A stretch of 64,000 nucleotides of DNA from Bacteroidota bacterium (lineage in GTDB: Bacteria; Bacteroidota; Ignavibacteria; Ignavibacteriales; Ignavibacteriaceae): NCBI GenBank assembly GCA_021813585.1, contig JAKAJV010000117.1:1-64000 (forward strand), read 5' to 3'. The notes below the pieces were generated by a model that was given only the letters and a program-made list of their open reading frames with translations, made no database searches and was not told the origin of the DNA. Both the position numbers and the translations under genes were made by a program. Shown one piece after another: positions 18,128-26,223 of this stretch. Each line of letters begins with the position of its first letter. The stretch's first letter is position 1.

Positions 18128-19918
18128 TTATTTGGTTTCCGGAATATTTTTCGACCACAACTCTTTCAGCCTGAATGCTGCAAGCTTGGGCTGTCTTTCC
18201 CTAGTAAAAATTCCTTTTAGGTTCAACACTACCCTCCTAAAATTCTGAGGCGTTCTAAAGTCTGCAAAGTTCCAAAGCTGCTCGCCGATTGTGTAATGCT
18301 TTGATCTAATTATGCCGATATACATTTCAATAAGCTTAGCCTGATACTCTTCGGTAAACATCTGAACGGAAGTTGAATGAAGCCCGGACAGCGTATCGGC
18401 TCCAAACTCAGTAAACATAACCGGCTTTCTATATCGATTAAAAATTTCGTCCATCTCGCTGCCGAGGACTTTGGCTGCGTATTCAAGGTTACCCGGATAC
18501 TCATACCAGCCGTAATAACGGTTAAGCGAGATAACATCGCAAAACTCTAGTACCGGATCGTTAATTCCTGCACGCGTACAATTCGGCACTGTAAGCGGCC
18601 GGGATGAATCATGGCTTCGCGCAAAGCTGAAAATCTCTTTCCAGTATTCCTTGCCGGAACCGTTGTAATAGCCTTCATCACCTACCAGGTTGGGCTCATT
18701 ACCAAGAGCCCACATAATTAGAGAAGGATGATTGTAGTCCCGCTCTATTAATCTCTTTACGAATTCTTTGTGGTTCTGCATAGTCGCTCCGTTTGCAAAA
18801 CGTAGATCAAGACTTACCGCCGGAACCTCATCAATAACCAGAATACCTTTCTTATCTGCGTAAAACATTATCTCTTCCGGGTAAGGATAATGAGACGTTC
18901 TGAACGAGTTAGCATTTATCCATTTCATCAATTCAAAATCTTTTATCATTAAGGGAAGGAACATCCCTTTGCCGATTGCCGGGAAGTCCTCATGCTTTCC
19001 GAAGCCTTTCAGATAAACACTCTTGTTATTTAAAAGCAGCCGGCCGTTCTCTATCTTTATTTCGCGGATTCCGATAGGAAGCGTGTATTCATCAAGTATC
19101 TGATCGCTCTGAATCAAATGAATCCTAAGAGTGTATAAGAAAGGATTTTCCGGCGACCAGAATTCGCAGCTGCTTATTTCTATATAGCAGACCGAGCGAT
19201 TATCCTTTACTCCTGCCTGCCGGGTTATATGCTGCTTGTGATTACTTAATGAAAAAACAACGGATGCACCCGAACTGCCGAATGTTTCTACAAAAATTTC
19301 CGCCGAGCCTTTTTCGTGTGATAATACTTTTGTATTTATTTTTATTTTGCTTATATGGTTAACCGGCAGAGCGACTAATTGTACTGGCCTGTGTATACCG
19401 CCGAACGGCGAAAAGTCGAATCTGGCAGGCGGATTAGTCTCTTCACGCAGCCTGTTATCCTCCGAATACTGCGCGGATGTAATGCCCTGCGGAAGAGATT
19501 CGCTGCTAAGCTCGTTGTCCACAAGTATAATAATTTCAGACTCAACACCCAAAGGAATTAATCCCGTAATCTCAAATTCGAAAGGAAGGAAACCCAGCTT
19601 GTTTTCGCCGAGGTACTTTCCGTTTATCCAAACTTTAGACTGATAGTCGGCCGAACCGATTCTTATAAAAATTCTTTTCGAATGATATTCTTCCGGTATG
19701 AAAACTTTTTTTGAATACCAGGCCGCACCGACATAATGCAGCAGCCCGGCTTCTTCTAACTGCTCGTTCCAGCTCCCCGGTACCGCAATATCCAGGCTCG
19801 AATCAAATCCTTTGTACCATTTTTCTTTTTCGCCTGCTTTGCCGGGATCAATTTTAAATTTCCAGATGCCGGATAAATCAATTATGCTTCTATATTTATT
19901 TTGAATTGGGTATAACAT
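18128..19918 (-). CDS. uidA: Beta-glucuronidase, glycoside hydrolase family 2
   Basis: The track's start at 19999 overlaps the regulator upstream. The ATG at 19918 gives MLYPIQNKYRS, the usual UidA N-terminus, and leaves a 25-bp gap. The order is sugar-binding domain (about 10-175), immunoglobulin-like domain, then TIM barrel. The acid/base Glu (about residue 408, ALGNEPN) and nucleophile Glu (about 504, FTEFGADTL) fall where E. coli UidA has E413 and E504. The C-terminal GEQLWNFADF...GIFTRERQPK is characteristic. There is no signal peptide, so it acts in the cytoplasm on imported beta-glucuronides, releasing glucuronate. It is cotranscribed with a GntR/LacI-type regulator and an SSS symporter. 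Related activities such as galacturonidase cannot be fully excluded. Confidence 0.88.
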   Translation of the reverse strand: MLYPIQNKYRSIIDLSGIWKFKIDPGKAGEKEKWYKGFDSSLDIAVPGSWNEQLEEAGLLHYVGAAWYSKKVFIPEEYHSKRIFIRIGSADYQSKVWINGKYLGENKLGFLPFEFEITGLIPLGVESEIIILVDNELSSESLPQGITSAQYSEDNRLREETNPPARFDFSPFGGIHRPVQLVALPVNHISKIKINTKVLSHEKGSAEIFVETFGSSGASVVFSLSNHKQHITRQAGVKDNRSVCYIEISSCEFWSPENPFLYTLRIHLIQSDQILDEYTLPIGIREIKIENGRLLLNNKSVYLKGFGKHEDFPAIGKGMFLPLMIKDFELMKWINANSFRTSHYPYPEEIMFYADKKGILVIDEVPAVSLDLRFANGATMQNHKEFVKRLIERDYNHPSLIMWALGNEPNLVGDEGYYNGSGKEYWKEIFSFARSHDSSRPLTVPNCTRAGINDPVLEFCDVISLNRYYGWYEYPGNLEYAAKVLGSEMDEIFNRYRKPVMFTEFGADTLSGLHSTSVQMFTEEYQAKLIEMYIGIIRSKHYTIGEQLWNFADFRTPQNFRRVVLNLKGIFTRERQPKLAAFRLKELWSKNIPETK

Positions 19919-19943
19919 TTTTTTCCGTATTTTTTCTAAAACT

Positions 19944-21104
19944 TTAAATTGCCAAAGAGCTTGTAATGGCCGGGTTAGAGGCCGCTTTTTTCTTCGCACC
20001 GCATGAGTCGCGGATTATCAGCGAAGGCTTCAGTATTGTCCTGTTGCCGATGTCGCTCCCGTTAATCCTCTTCTGGATAATCTCCACAGCCTTTCTGCCT
20101 ATCTTATCTGCAGGCTGGTGAATAGTTGTAAGCGGGACGGAAGAATAGCGTGCTATCTGAATATCGTCGAAGCCTACAATCGCTACGTCGTCAGGTATTC
20201 TAATGCCTTCTTCAACAGCGGCCTGCTCAAAGCCTAAGGCGGTCAGGTCGCTGTAAATAAAAAGCGCGCCAGGCTTTTTTGCAAGGCTCTTAAATTCTTT
20301 ACCGAACTTGTAGCCGAGCTTGAACCTATCGGATATAGCTTCGTGAGGCTCTTTGTTAAGAAAATAAATCAGCTTCGAATCGTAGGGAATATCATGCTCG
20401 GTTAAAGCCCTGTAGTAGCCGTTCTTCCTTACTTCACTTAAAAGGTTTTCCTTTTCAACATGCAGATAGCCGATCGAATTATATCCGAGCTTGATTAAAT
20501 GTTCCGTAGCAATGTAACCCCCGGCTTCCTGGTCGGAGCCGATATACCAGTAATCGGGATCGTGAATGTACGAGACCATAATGTATGGGAAATTCTCATC
20601 GTGGATTTTTTGAATGTAATCGCTTGCTGTATATTTTAAAGATAATGATGCAATAATTAAACCGTCTACGCCCATCTCCCGGAAGTGGTTTATCTGGCTT
20701 TCTTCCTTCTCAATCTTGTTAGCTGAGCTTGATAACAGCAAGTTGTAACCAAGCTCGTAAGCTCTTTCTTCAACACTCTGCACAATCATTGCAAAGAATG
20801 GATGACTTAAATCCTGCAGGACAAGACCGATTGATTTGTGCCTCGAAAAATCCAATTTATTGATCCGCTTCTCCGCAACATAAGTGCCCATGCCTACTCT
20901 TGTGAACAATATACCTTCCTTTACCAGGTTTGACAGAGCTTTTTTTACGGTAATGGAACTTACCGAGTAGTCTTTTATCAAATCATTTTGAGAGCCCACC
21001 GAACTGCCCGGTAATAATACGCCGTCTTCTATCTTCTTCTTGATGTCTAGTTCGATCTGCTCATATAATGGCGTCCGGTCGTTAAGATTTATACCTGATG
21101 GCAT
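19944..21104 (-). CDS. AraR-like transcriptional regulator (GntR DNA-binding domain, LacI-type effector domain)
   Basis: The N-terminal ~75 residues are a GntR winged helix-turn-helix (LYEQIELDIKKKIEDGVLLPG, VGMGTYVAE). Residues ~90-375 are a LacI/periplasmic-binding-protein domain (KSIGLVLQDLSHPFFAMIVQ, ending PLTTIHQPADKIGRKA). This domain fusion is that of Bacillus AraR. A GAGGAAAG ribosome site precedes the ATG. It is the first gene of the operon with the beta-glucuronidase and SSS symporter, so it probably represses that operon in the absence of a glucuronide-derived inducer. The inducer and operator are not visible. Confidence 0.85.
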   Translation of the reverse strand: MPSGINLNDRTPLYEQIELDIKKKIEDGVLLPGSSVGSQNDLIKDYSVSSITVKKALSNLVKEGILFTRVGMGTYVAEKRINKLDFSRHKSIGLVLQDLSHPFFAMIVQSVEERAYELGYNLLLSSSANKIEKEESQINHFREMGVDGLIIASLSLKYTASDYIQKIHDENFPYIMVSYIHDPDYWYIGSDQEAGGYIATEHLIKLGYNSIGYLHVEKENLLSEVRKNGYYRALTEHDIPYDSKLIYFLNKEPHEAISDRFKLGYKFGKEFKSLAKKPGALFIYSDLTALGFEQAAVEEGIRIPDDVAIVGFDDIQIARYSSVPLTTIHQPADKIGRKAVEIIQKRINGSDIGNRTILKPSLIIRDSCGAKKKAASNPAITSSLAI

Positions 21105-21186
21105 GCTTTCCTCATGAATATTTTTTCAATTAAAAATTATTAATCAATACTATCACAACACAAGTTACCATATTAATTATATCTTT

Positions 21187-21267
21187 TGGAATGATGGAGT
21201 ATTGGAGTGATGAAATCTTGATTTTAACTCAATATTCCATTACTCCATCATTTCATCACTCCATTTC
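21187..21267. repeat. Second copy of the GGAGTxATGGAGT palindromic repeat family
   Basis: The left arm (ATGGAGTATTGGAGTGATGA) is answered by a right arm with the complementary motifs (ATTCCATTACTCC, ATTTCATCACTCCAT), giving an imperfect hairpin. The units match those at 13807-13982, so the window holds two members of a dispersed family in intergenic positions. Confidence 0.65.
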
Positions 21268-21313
21268 CCACTTTGCTAAAAAACAGTCTAATGCATTTTA
21301 ACTTCATTGCCAT

Positions 21314-21340
21314 ATTGCCGTCAGTTAAACTGACGGCAAT
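21314..21340. terminator. Perfect 13-bp-arm hairpin, probable transcription terminator
   Basis: ATTGCCGTCAGTT is followed after one base by its exact reverse complement. On the + strand a T-rich run follows within six bases, giving the layout of an intrinsic terminator on that strand. On the - strand, downstream of the T9SS-sorted gene ending at 21404, no T-run follows the stem. It may still protect the 3' end of that transcript. Confidence 0.5.
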
Positions 21341-21403
21341 AGAACTTTTTTTTGCCACATAATAAATGTCCCCTTCCCTTTGGGAATGGGCAGGGGATGG
21401 GCC

Positions 21404-24400
21404 TTACTTCAGCAGCAGCATCTTCTTGGAAATTACACTGCTTCCTGAAATCATTCTGTAAATATATGTGCCGCTCGCTAGTCTGCTAGCATCAAAGCTG
21501 ATTGAATGCGAGCCCATTTCCATCTTCTCATTAACCAATGCAACAACCTTCTCACCAAGCATATTATACACGGTTATGTTAACGAGACCGCTATTTGGTA
21601 TCTCGAATTCAATAGTTGTTACAGGATTAAATGGATTAGGATAATTACCGAGCTTATAGCTTAACACAACATTGTTCTTAACTTCTACAATAGCGGAATA
21701 CTTATAAGTCCCGTCAATGTCGTTCTGTTTTAGTCTGTATTGGAAATTACCATTGAGAGCTTCCTTATCTAGAAAAGAATATTGTTTCAAAGCTGTCGAG
21801 TTTCCGCTCCCTTTTACCGAGCCTATCTTTATCCAGTCCTGACGGGGCGTAGTCCCGACCTGCCGGGACGAAGCCCGTTCGATGTCCCAGCCGAGATTAT
21901 TAAGTTCGGAAGCCGTAGTCCACTTAAGTTCTACGCCTTTCTCGCTTGCCAGACCTGTAAACGAACTAAGTTCAACAGGCAGAGGATTGGATACATCGCT
22001 GACAGTCCATTTTGAAAACGAAGTAACACCGTTAGCCGTAATTGTTCTAATCCCACCCGCACCCGATGCATCTGTACCTGTCATACTTGTAAACGGTGCC
22101 CAGTTAACGCCGTCAGACTTCCAGACAACCGCTTTCGTCATAGCCAGCCCGTTATCGTCACCGGAGTCCCAGGTAAATGTAAGATTTCTTCCGGATGCAG
22201 GAGCCGATGCCGACTGAGAAATTGTCCACGATCTTTTGATGCTCATGTTATTCCCTACCTTAACCATGCCGTTGTTACCGGCAATGCGGGTAACTGTTAC
22301 GTCTCCCAGGTTATCAGTCCCGGAATTAAGACCGATCCCTAATCCTCCGATATTCGGATTAGCGCCTGTACCGACTGTTTGAGTTGTTGTTGCGGTACCT
22401 AGAATATATTTGCCCGCGGATTCAACAACGGATGCGCCGGAAGCAATAGTAGCTGTACCGGCTGCAGTAACCATTTTTGATAATGTATCTGCAAAAGTAT
22501 TTGTGAATGAAAGATTGTTTACGGTATCCGGCAGAAGTAGACCCGTAGCCTGAGCGGTTTTGCTGTTGAATTCATAGTTCGCACTTGAACTTAAGTTTGC
22601 TATGTTACTAGTAGTAGCAAAAGTAAAGCTTCCATCTAAACCTCTAGGATTTCCGCATTTAATCGTAGCTCCGGGAAGTAAAGAAAATGTACCCGGCGAG
22701 CTACCTGATAATGTAACAACGGTTGTATCGTCAAGATAGACAGTTGAATTGTTGAGAACTACAAATCTCAAGTTATCCATTGTAGAAAGACCGGTCGGCT
22801 TAGTAAATTTTTGAACTCCGCTACCGCAGAAAATTACCGAATCGGCGTAACTAGGACTTGAATGACCGCGGAAAGCATTGGAGCCGGAACTAAGAATAGT
22901 TACATTACCAAAAACTTTTAATACATTTGTTACACCGCTGCCGTTCAAATACAAAACACCCTTAGATGTTATATTGCCATGAACAGTTAAGCCTTGATTA
23001 GCTTGACCTGAACCTGTTCCCATCGACATGCCAGCCGTACTATCGATTATAAGATTTCCCATTAAATTAACAGGCATAAAAGTTCCAGCCTTGGTAAACA
23101 GCGCAACATAATTATTTCCAGCGCCAGTAGGATCATTAGTGTTATGTATCGTTAAATCTCCGTTTATAGTTGCACCATCAATACCCAGTCTAACTGCACC
23201 GGGACATGCAGGGAAATCTACTTTAACATTGTAAAAAGTTTGATTACCGTTGCCGTATCCTTTTGTATTGGTTGTAGTAGCTGTAAAAAGACACATAGAA
23301 CCTGTATTCCACGTTGCAAAAGGAATAGCGCCGGAAGTATTGTGTTGATAGGTTCCGTTCACAACAGCAGTATCCATGCAGGTAAGACCGGCAGTATTAA
23401 TTAATGTTCCGTCTACCTGCAGCACTCCATTAATTTTTTCAGCCGTTTTAACTGTATCAATTGAGCTGTTGCCGATAGTAAGATTATTTATTGTTGCAGG
23501 AAGCTGCGAGCCAAAGTATTGTAAACCAGTTCCGACGTAGCTATAGTTCGCAGCAGTGTCAAACGTAGCAGTTGTTGTTTGGACCGGACCTAAAACAGGA
23601 TCCAAGCCGGATGGCGAGCCGACTTTAATATCGGCACTGTCGCTTAATGCAAAAGAACCTGTCCCAGTAACTTTTGAATCCGGATTTGAAAAATCAGCAG
23701 TGCCTTCGGATAAAATATTAAGTGCGCCGCCTGCCGCTACATTTATCGCAGCTATAGCTCCATTGCTTAAATACGGAGCTACTTTTCCTGCTGTATTAAC
23801 AGTGCCTGCGGAGCCAATATTTAACGTACAAGATTTACCCGCAGCGCTTACAAGATTCATGTTGCTATGCGAAGACATATTCAATGTACCATTAACATTT
23901 ATAGTCATATTAGTATTTCCGAGAGTACTTGAAGATGAACTAGTATTAAAATAACTATAAGGGACAAAGTTAAGCGTAACACCAGGGTTTATGATAATTG
24001 TAAAGCTGGTTACCGATGCCGAATTATCAGCATAAATACCCGCACCGCCTGTACCGGACGTACCGGAATAGTTTATATTTGCATTAGCAGCAAACACAAA
24101 TTCTAGATCGCCGGCAGCGCTTGAGTTTGGTCTTAGCCTTGCGATGTTTACAGTGCCGGTTCCGCCTAATGTTATCGTTCCGGTGTATTTATCTTCAATT
24201 GAAAGAGCATCCGTAGGACCGTTTCCGAACGAGCCGTCTACCCAGATAGTACTTCCGTTTACTTTTAGATAAACTATGCTGCTGGTAGGCAGAGTGTTTT
24301 TCGATTGTAATACTGCGCCGGATTGAATGATAAGGTTCTTACAATTCTGGCTTGAAACGTCATAGGTAACGGTAGTACCCGAGAGAATAAAAACAGTTTT

Positions 24401-24604
24401 GCTTGAAGAAGGCGTGCTGGTAGTTGTACTGTCGAAAGCACTATTGGAACTGTATAACTTCCACGTAGAGGCACTACTCCAGTTACCGGAAGCAACCGAT
24501 CCGTAGTCTCCAATTGCGGGCACCGGCTGTGCATTCATTTTTGCTGCAGCTAAAAGAGCCAGTATAAAAACTAAAGATATTCCGTTAGATAGAAATCTTT
24601 TCAT
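21404..24604 (-). CDS. Large secreted beta-helix-like protein with T9SS C-terminal sorting domain
   Basis: 1066 residues. The start is supported by a strong AGGAGG site; signal peptide 1-25 (KMNAQ). The body is Gly/Asn/Thr/Ser-rich with short repeated strand-turn units (TVNGTYQHNTSGAIPF, IHNTNDPTGAGNNYVALF), as in right-handed beta-helix or autotransporter-like passengers; the opening VASGNWSSASTWK is common in such surface proteins. The C-terminal ~80 residues (GNYPNPFNPVTTIEFEIPNS, ending KKMLLLK) are a type IX sorting domain. About residues 907-922 hold an in-frame palindromic repeat (see repeat entry). It is the third gene of the module TonB receptor, beta-helix protein, large protein. 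A surface glycan-binding role is inferred; no catalytic residues are recognised. Confidence 0.75.
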   Translation of the reverse strand: MKRFLSNGISLVFILALLAAAKMNAQPVPAIGDYGSVASGNWSSASTWKLYSSNSAFDSTTTSTPSSSKTVFILSGTTVTYDVSSQNCKNLIIQSGAVLQSKNTLPTSSIVYLKVNGSTIWVDGSFGNGPTDALSIEDKYTGTITLGGTGTVNIARLRPNSSAAGDLEFVFAANANINYSGTSGTGGAGIYADNSASVTSFTIIINPGVTLNFVPYSYFNTSSSSSTLGNTNMTINVNGTLNMSSHSNMNLVSAAGKSCTLNIGSAGTVNTAGKVAPYLSNGAIAAINVAAGGALNILSEGTADFSNPDSKVTGTGSFALSDSADIKVGSPSGLDPVLGPVQTTTATFDTAANYSYVGTGLQYFGSQLPATINNLTIGNSSIDTVKTAEKINGVLQVDGTLINTAGLTCMDTAVVNGTYQHNTSGAIPFATWNTGSMCLFTATTTNTKGYGNGNQTFYNVKVDFPACPGAVRLGIDGATINGDLTIHNTNDPTGAGNNYVALFTKAGTFMPVNLMGNLIIDSTAGMSMGTGSGQANQGLTVHGNITSKGVLYLNGSGVTNVLKVFGNVTILSSGSNAFRGHSSPSYADSVIFCGSGVQKFTKPTGLSTMDNLRFVVLNNSTVYLDDTTVVTLSGSSPGTFSLLPGATIKCGNPRGLDGSFTFATTSNIANLSSSANYEFNSKTAQATGLLLPDTVNNLSFTNTFADTLSKMVTAAGTATIASGASVVESAGKYILGTATTTQTVGTGANPNIGGLGIGLNSGTDNLGDVTVTRIAGNNGMVKVGNNMSIKRSWTISQSASAPASGRNLTFTWDSGDDNGLAMTKAVVWKSDGVNWAPFTSMTGTDASGAGGIRTITANGVTSFSKWTVSDVSNPLPVELSSFTGLASEKGVELKWTTASELNNLGWDIERASSRQVGTTPRQDWIKIGSVKGSGNSTALKQYSFLDKEALNGNFQYRLKQNDIDGTYKYSAIVEVKNNVVLSYKLGNYPNPFNPVTTIEFEIPNSGLVNITVYNMLGEKVVALVNEKMEMGSHSISFDASRLASGTYIYRMISGSSVISKKMLLLK
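21841..21881. repeat. Palindromic repeat inserted in frame in the 1066-residue protein gene
   Basis: The segment GGGGCGTAGTCCCG ... CGGGACGAAGCCCG forms a GC-rich stem of two paired blocks. It encodes RQVGTTPRQ-type residues in the middle of a conserved sequence (GWDIERAS ... WIKIGSV) that is otherwise continuous in related T9SS proteins. It resembles the small stem at 13819-13836 and looks like a mobile palindrome tolerated inside a coding region. Confidence 0.6.
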
Positions 24605-24663
24605 TTGTTCCTCCTATTTTTTTGTTTTTTACGTGCGAACATAAATTTTATTTATTGTGGCCT

Positions 24664-26172
24664 TTATTTTAGAAGTGTCATCTTTTTTATGACGGAAAAA
24701 TCTTCCGCGCTTAGCTTATAGAAATAAATTCCGCTGGTTACTTTTTGCCCGGCTTCATTTGTTCCGTTCCACCTTACCGTATGCAAGCCGGAAGACTCGT
24801 TACCGTTTACTAGAGCCTTAACAACCTGCCCGAGTGAATTGTAGACAACCAAACTAACTTCCGATTGATATGGAACGGTATATTGAATTATTGTCTCCGG
24901 GTTGAAAGGATTGGGATAATTTTGCATCAAAGTAAAATCTAAAGGTCTGTTCATCATTTCTTTAATACCGACTGTAGTTGTATCTACCCAGACCAGGGAG
25001 CCGAGCGGCTTGCTGTTTGTTCCGGCTGTAAAAGACTTTGTATCTTTTGAATATCCGAAGTCAAAATCGCCTTGAACACGTATTCCGACTGCAGTAGTAC
25101 TGGATGATAATAACGGATCGTTCCAGTATGCTGTAACCAAACTAGCTACCGACGGAGGAGGAGATGTAAACGCTACAAGCTCGGAAATATTTGTTGTAGT
25201 GTCGAACCCCGAAGAATCAATCATCGCTTTCAATTGAGAATTAAAATTATCAAGGGCAACAACCGTATCCGGATACAGGCTGCTGCACGCCGGGTCTAAA
25301 GCAAAATTGTTATTGTGGACTTCGACCGACTGTTTTTTCCCATCATAGACGGATGAAGATAGAGGCTGGATTGAAATTATTGTCCCCGTTCCCGACTTAG
25401 CATGACCGATAAATCCCGAATTAATAACCAAGTTATTTGTAAAAACAAGTCTAGGGCATTCACCAAAGTCCATCAAATTAATTCCAATATTCAAAAATGT
25501 ATTATGATCTACAAATGCATAATTCAAAGTCCCGCCTCCGTCTCTAAGACACCTGGAGCTTATATTGTAAAAGGTGCAGTTCTGAATGTATAAAGTATCC
25601 ATGTCCACGCCTCTGTCATCAACTCCTCTTCCGTTGGCATAATCCGAAGCATTGCTCCTGATGGTTGTATTTATGAGATATATTTTGCTGTCTTTGTTAT
25701 CGGTTCTTATTGCAGACTGACCGGAATTTTCCAGGAAACAATCATAAAGGTAAATTCGTATGCTGTCTGCCTGGTCTCTAATAATTTGGCTAAGGTATGC
25801 GCCGCCCTCATCCTTTGCGGTTACATATATTCCTTTTAATGTAAGATTGGACTTCAACCTGAAAGCGATGTCGGAAACGCCGCCGGAGCCTAAGCCGGGA
25901 ATTAATTGCGGCCTGGCACCCTGGCCGTCTGCCGCTACAATTGTAAGGGGCATAGAATTTCTGATTGAACCGTTCAACAGATAGATGGCACCGCTGCCTC
26001 TTTGAAGCCTGAAGATTGCATTGGGATTTGTGTTGTTGTTAATCGCATCGTTTAATGTTGAAAATCCCGGAACTACATCTATATATACTTGAGAAAAACT
26101 TTCTTGTCCGGCAAGAAGCAGCGAGAGAACAAACATTAGCGGAATTACTAAACTGTAGTAACGCTTCTTCAT
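24664..26172 (-). CDS. Secreted right-handed beta-helix protein (pectate-lyase-like/DUF5123 type) with T9SS sorting domain
   Basis: The ATG at 26172 is chosen over the track's 26205 because GAGG lies nine bases upstream and a typical signal peptide (MKKRYYSLVIPLMF...SFSQ) begins there. The body has repeated beta-helix rungs (RIYLYDCFLENSGQSAIRTD, FVDHNTFLNIGINLMDFG), like polysaccharide-lyase-fold proteins often encoded beside SusC-type receptors. The C-terminal ~80 residues (QNYPNPFNPETIIQYTVPY ... KKMTLLK) are a T9SS sorting domain. It is the middle gene of the - strand module, 51 bp after the TonB receptor. Catalysis is unproven; surface glycan binding is equally possible. The paralogue in the mirror module is at 33271. 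Confidence 0.8.
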   Translation of the reverse strand: MKKRYYSLVIPLMFVLSLLLAGQESFSQVYIDVVPGFSTLNDAINNNTNPNAIFRLQRGSGAIYLLNGSIRNSMPLTIVAADGQGARPQLIPGLGSGGVSDIAFRLKSNLTLKGIYVTAKDEGGAYLSQIIRDQADSIRIYLYDCFLENSGQSAIRTDNKDSKIYLINTTIRSNASDYANGRGVDDRGVDMDTLYIQNCTFYNISSRCLRDGGGTLNYAFVDHNTFLNIGINLMDFGECPRLVFTNNLVINSGFIGHAKSGTGTIISIQPLSSSVYDGKKQSVEVHNNNFALDPACSSLYPDTVVALDNFNSQLKAMIDSSGFDTTTNISELVAFTSPPPSVASLVTAYWNDPLLSSSTTAVGIRVQGDFDFGYSKDTKSFTAGTNSKPLGSLVWVDTTTVGIKEMMNRPLDFTLMQNYPNPFNPETIIQYTVPYQSEVSLVVYNSLGQVVKALVNGNESSGLHTVRWNGTNEAGQKVTSGIYFYKLSAEDFSVIKKMTLLK

Positions 26173-26223
26173 ATTAACTACCTCAATTGTTGTTTTAATT
26201 GTCATTCGTTTTAAAAAATATTT

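Noticed and set aside
19919-19999. Upstream extension of the beta-glucuronidase to 19999
   Set aside because: It overlaps the regulator gene, adds basic residues unlike UidA, and the ATG at 19918 matches the family N-terminus.
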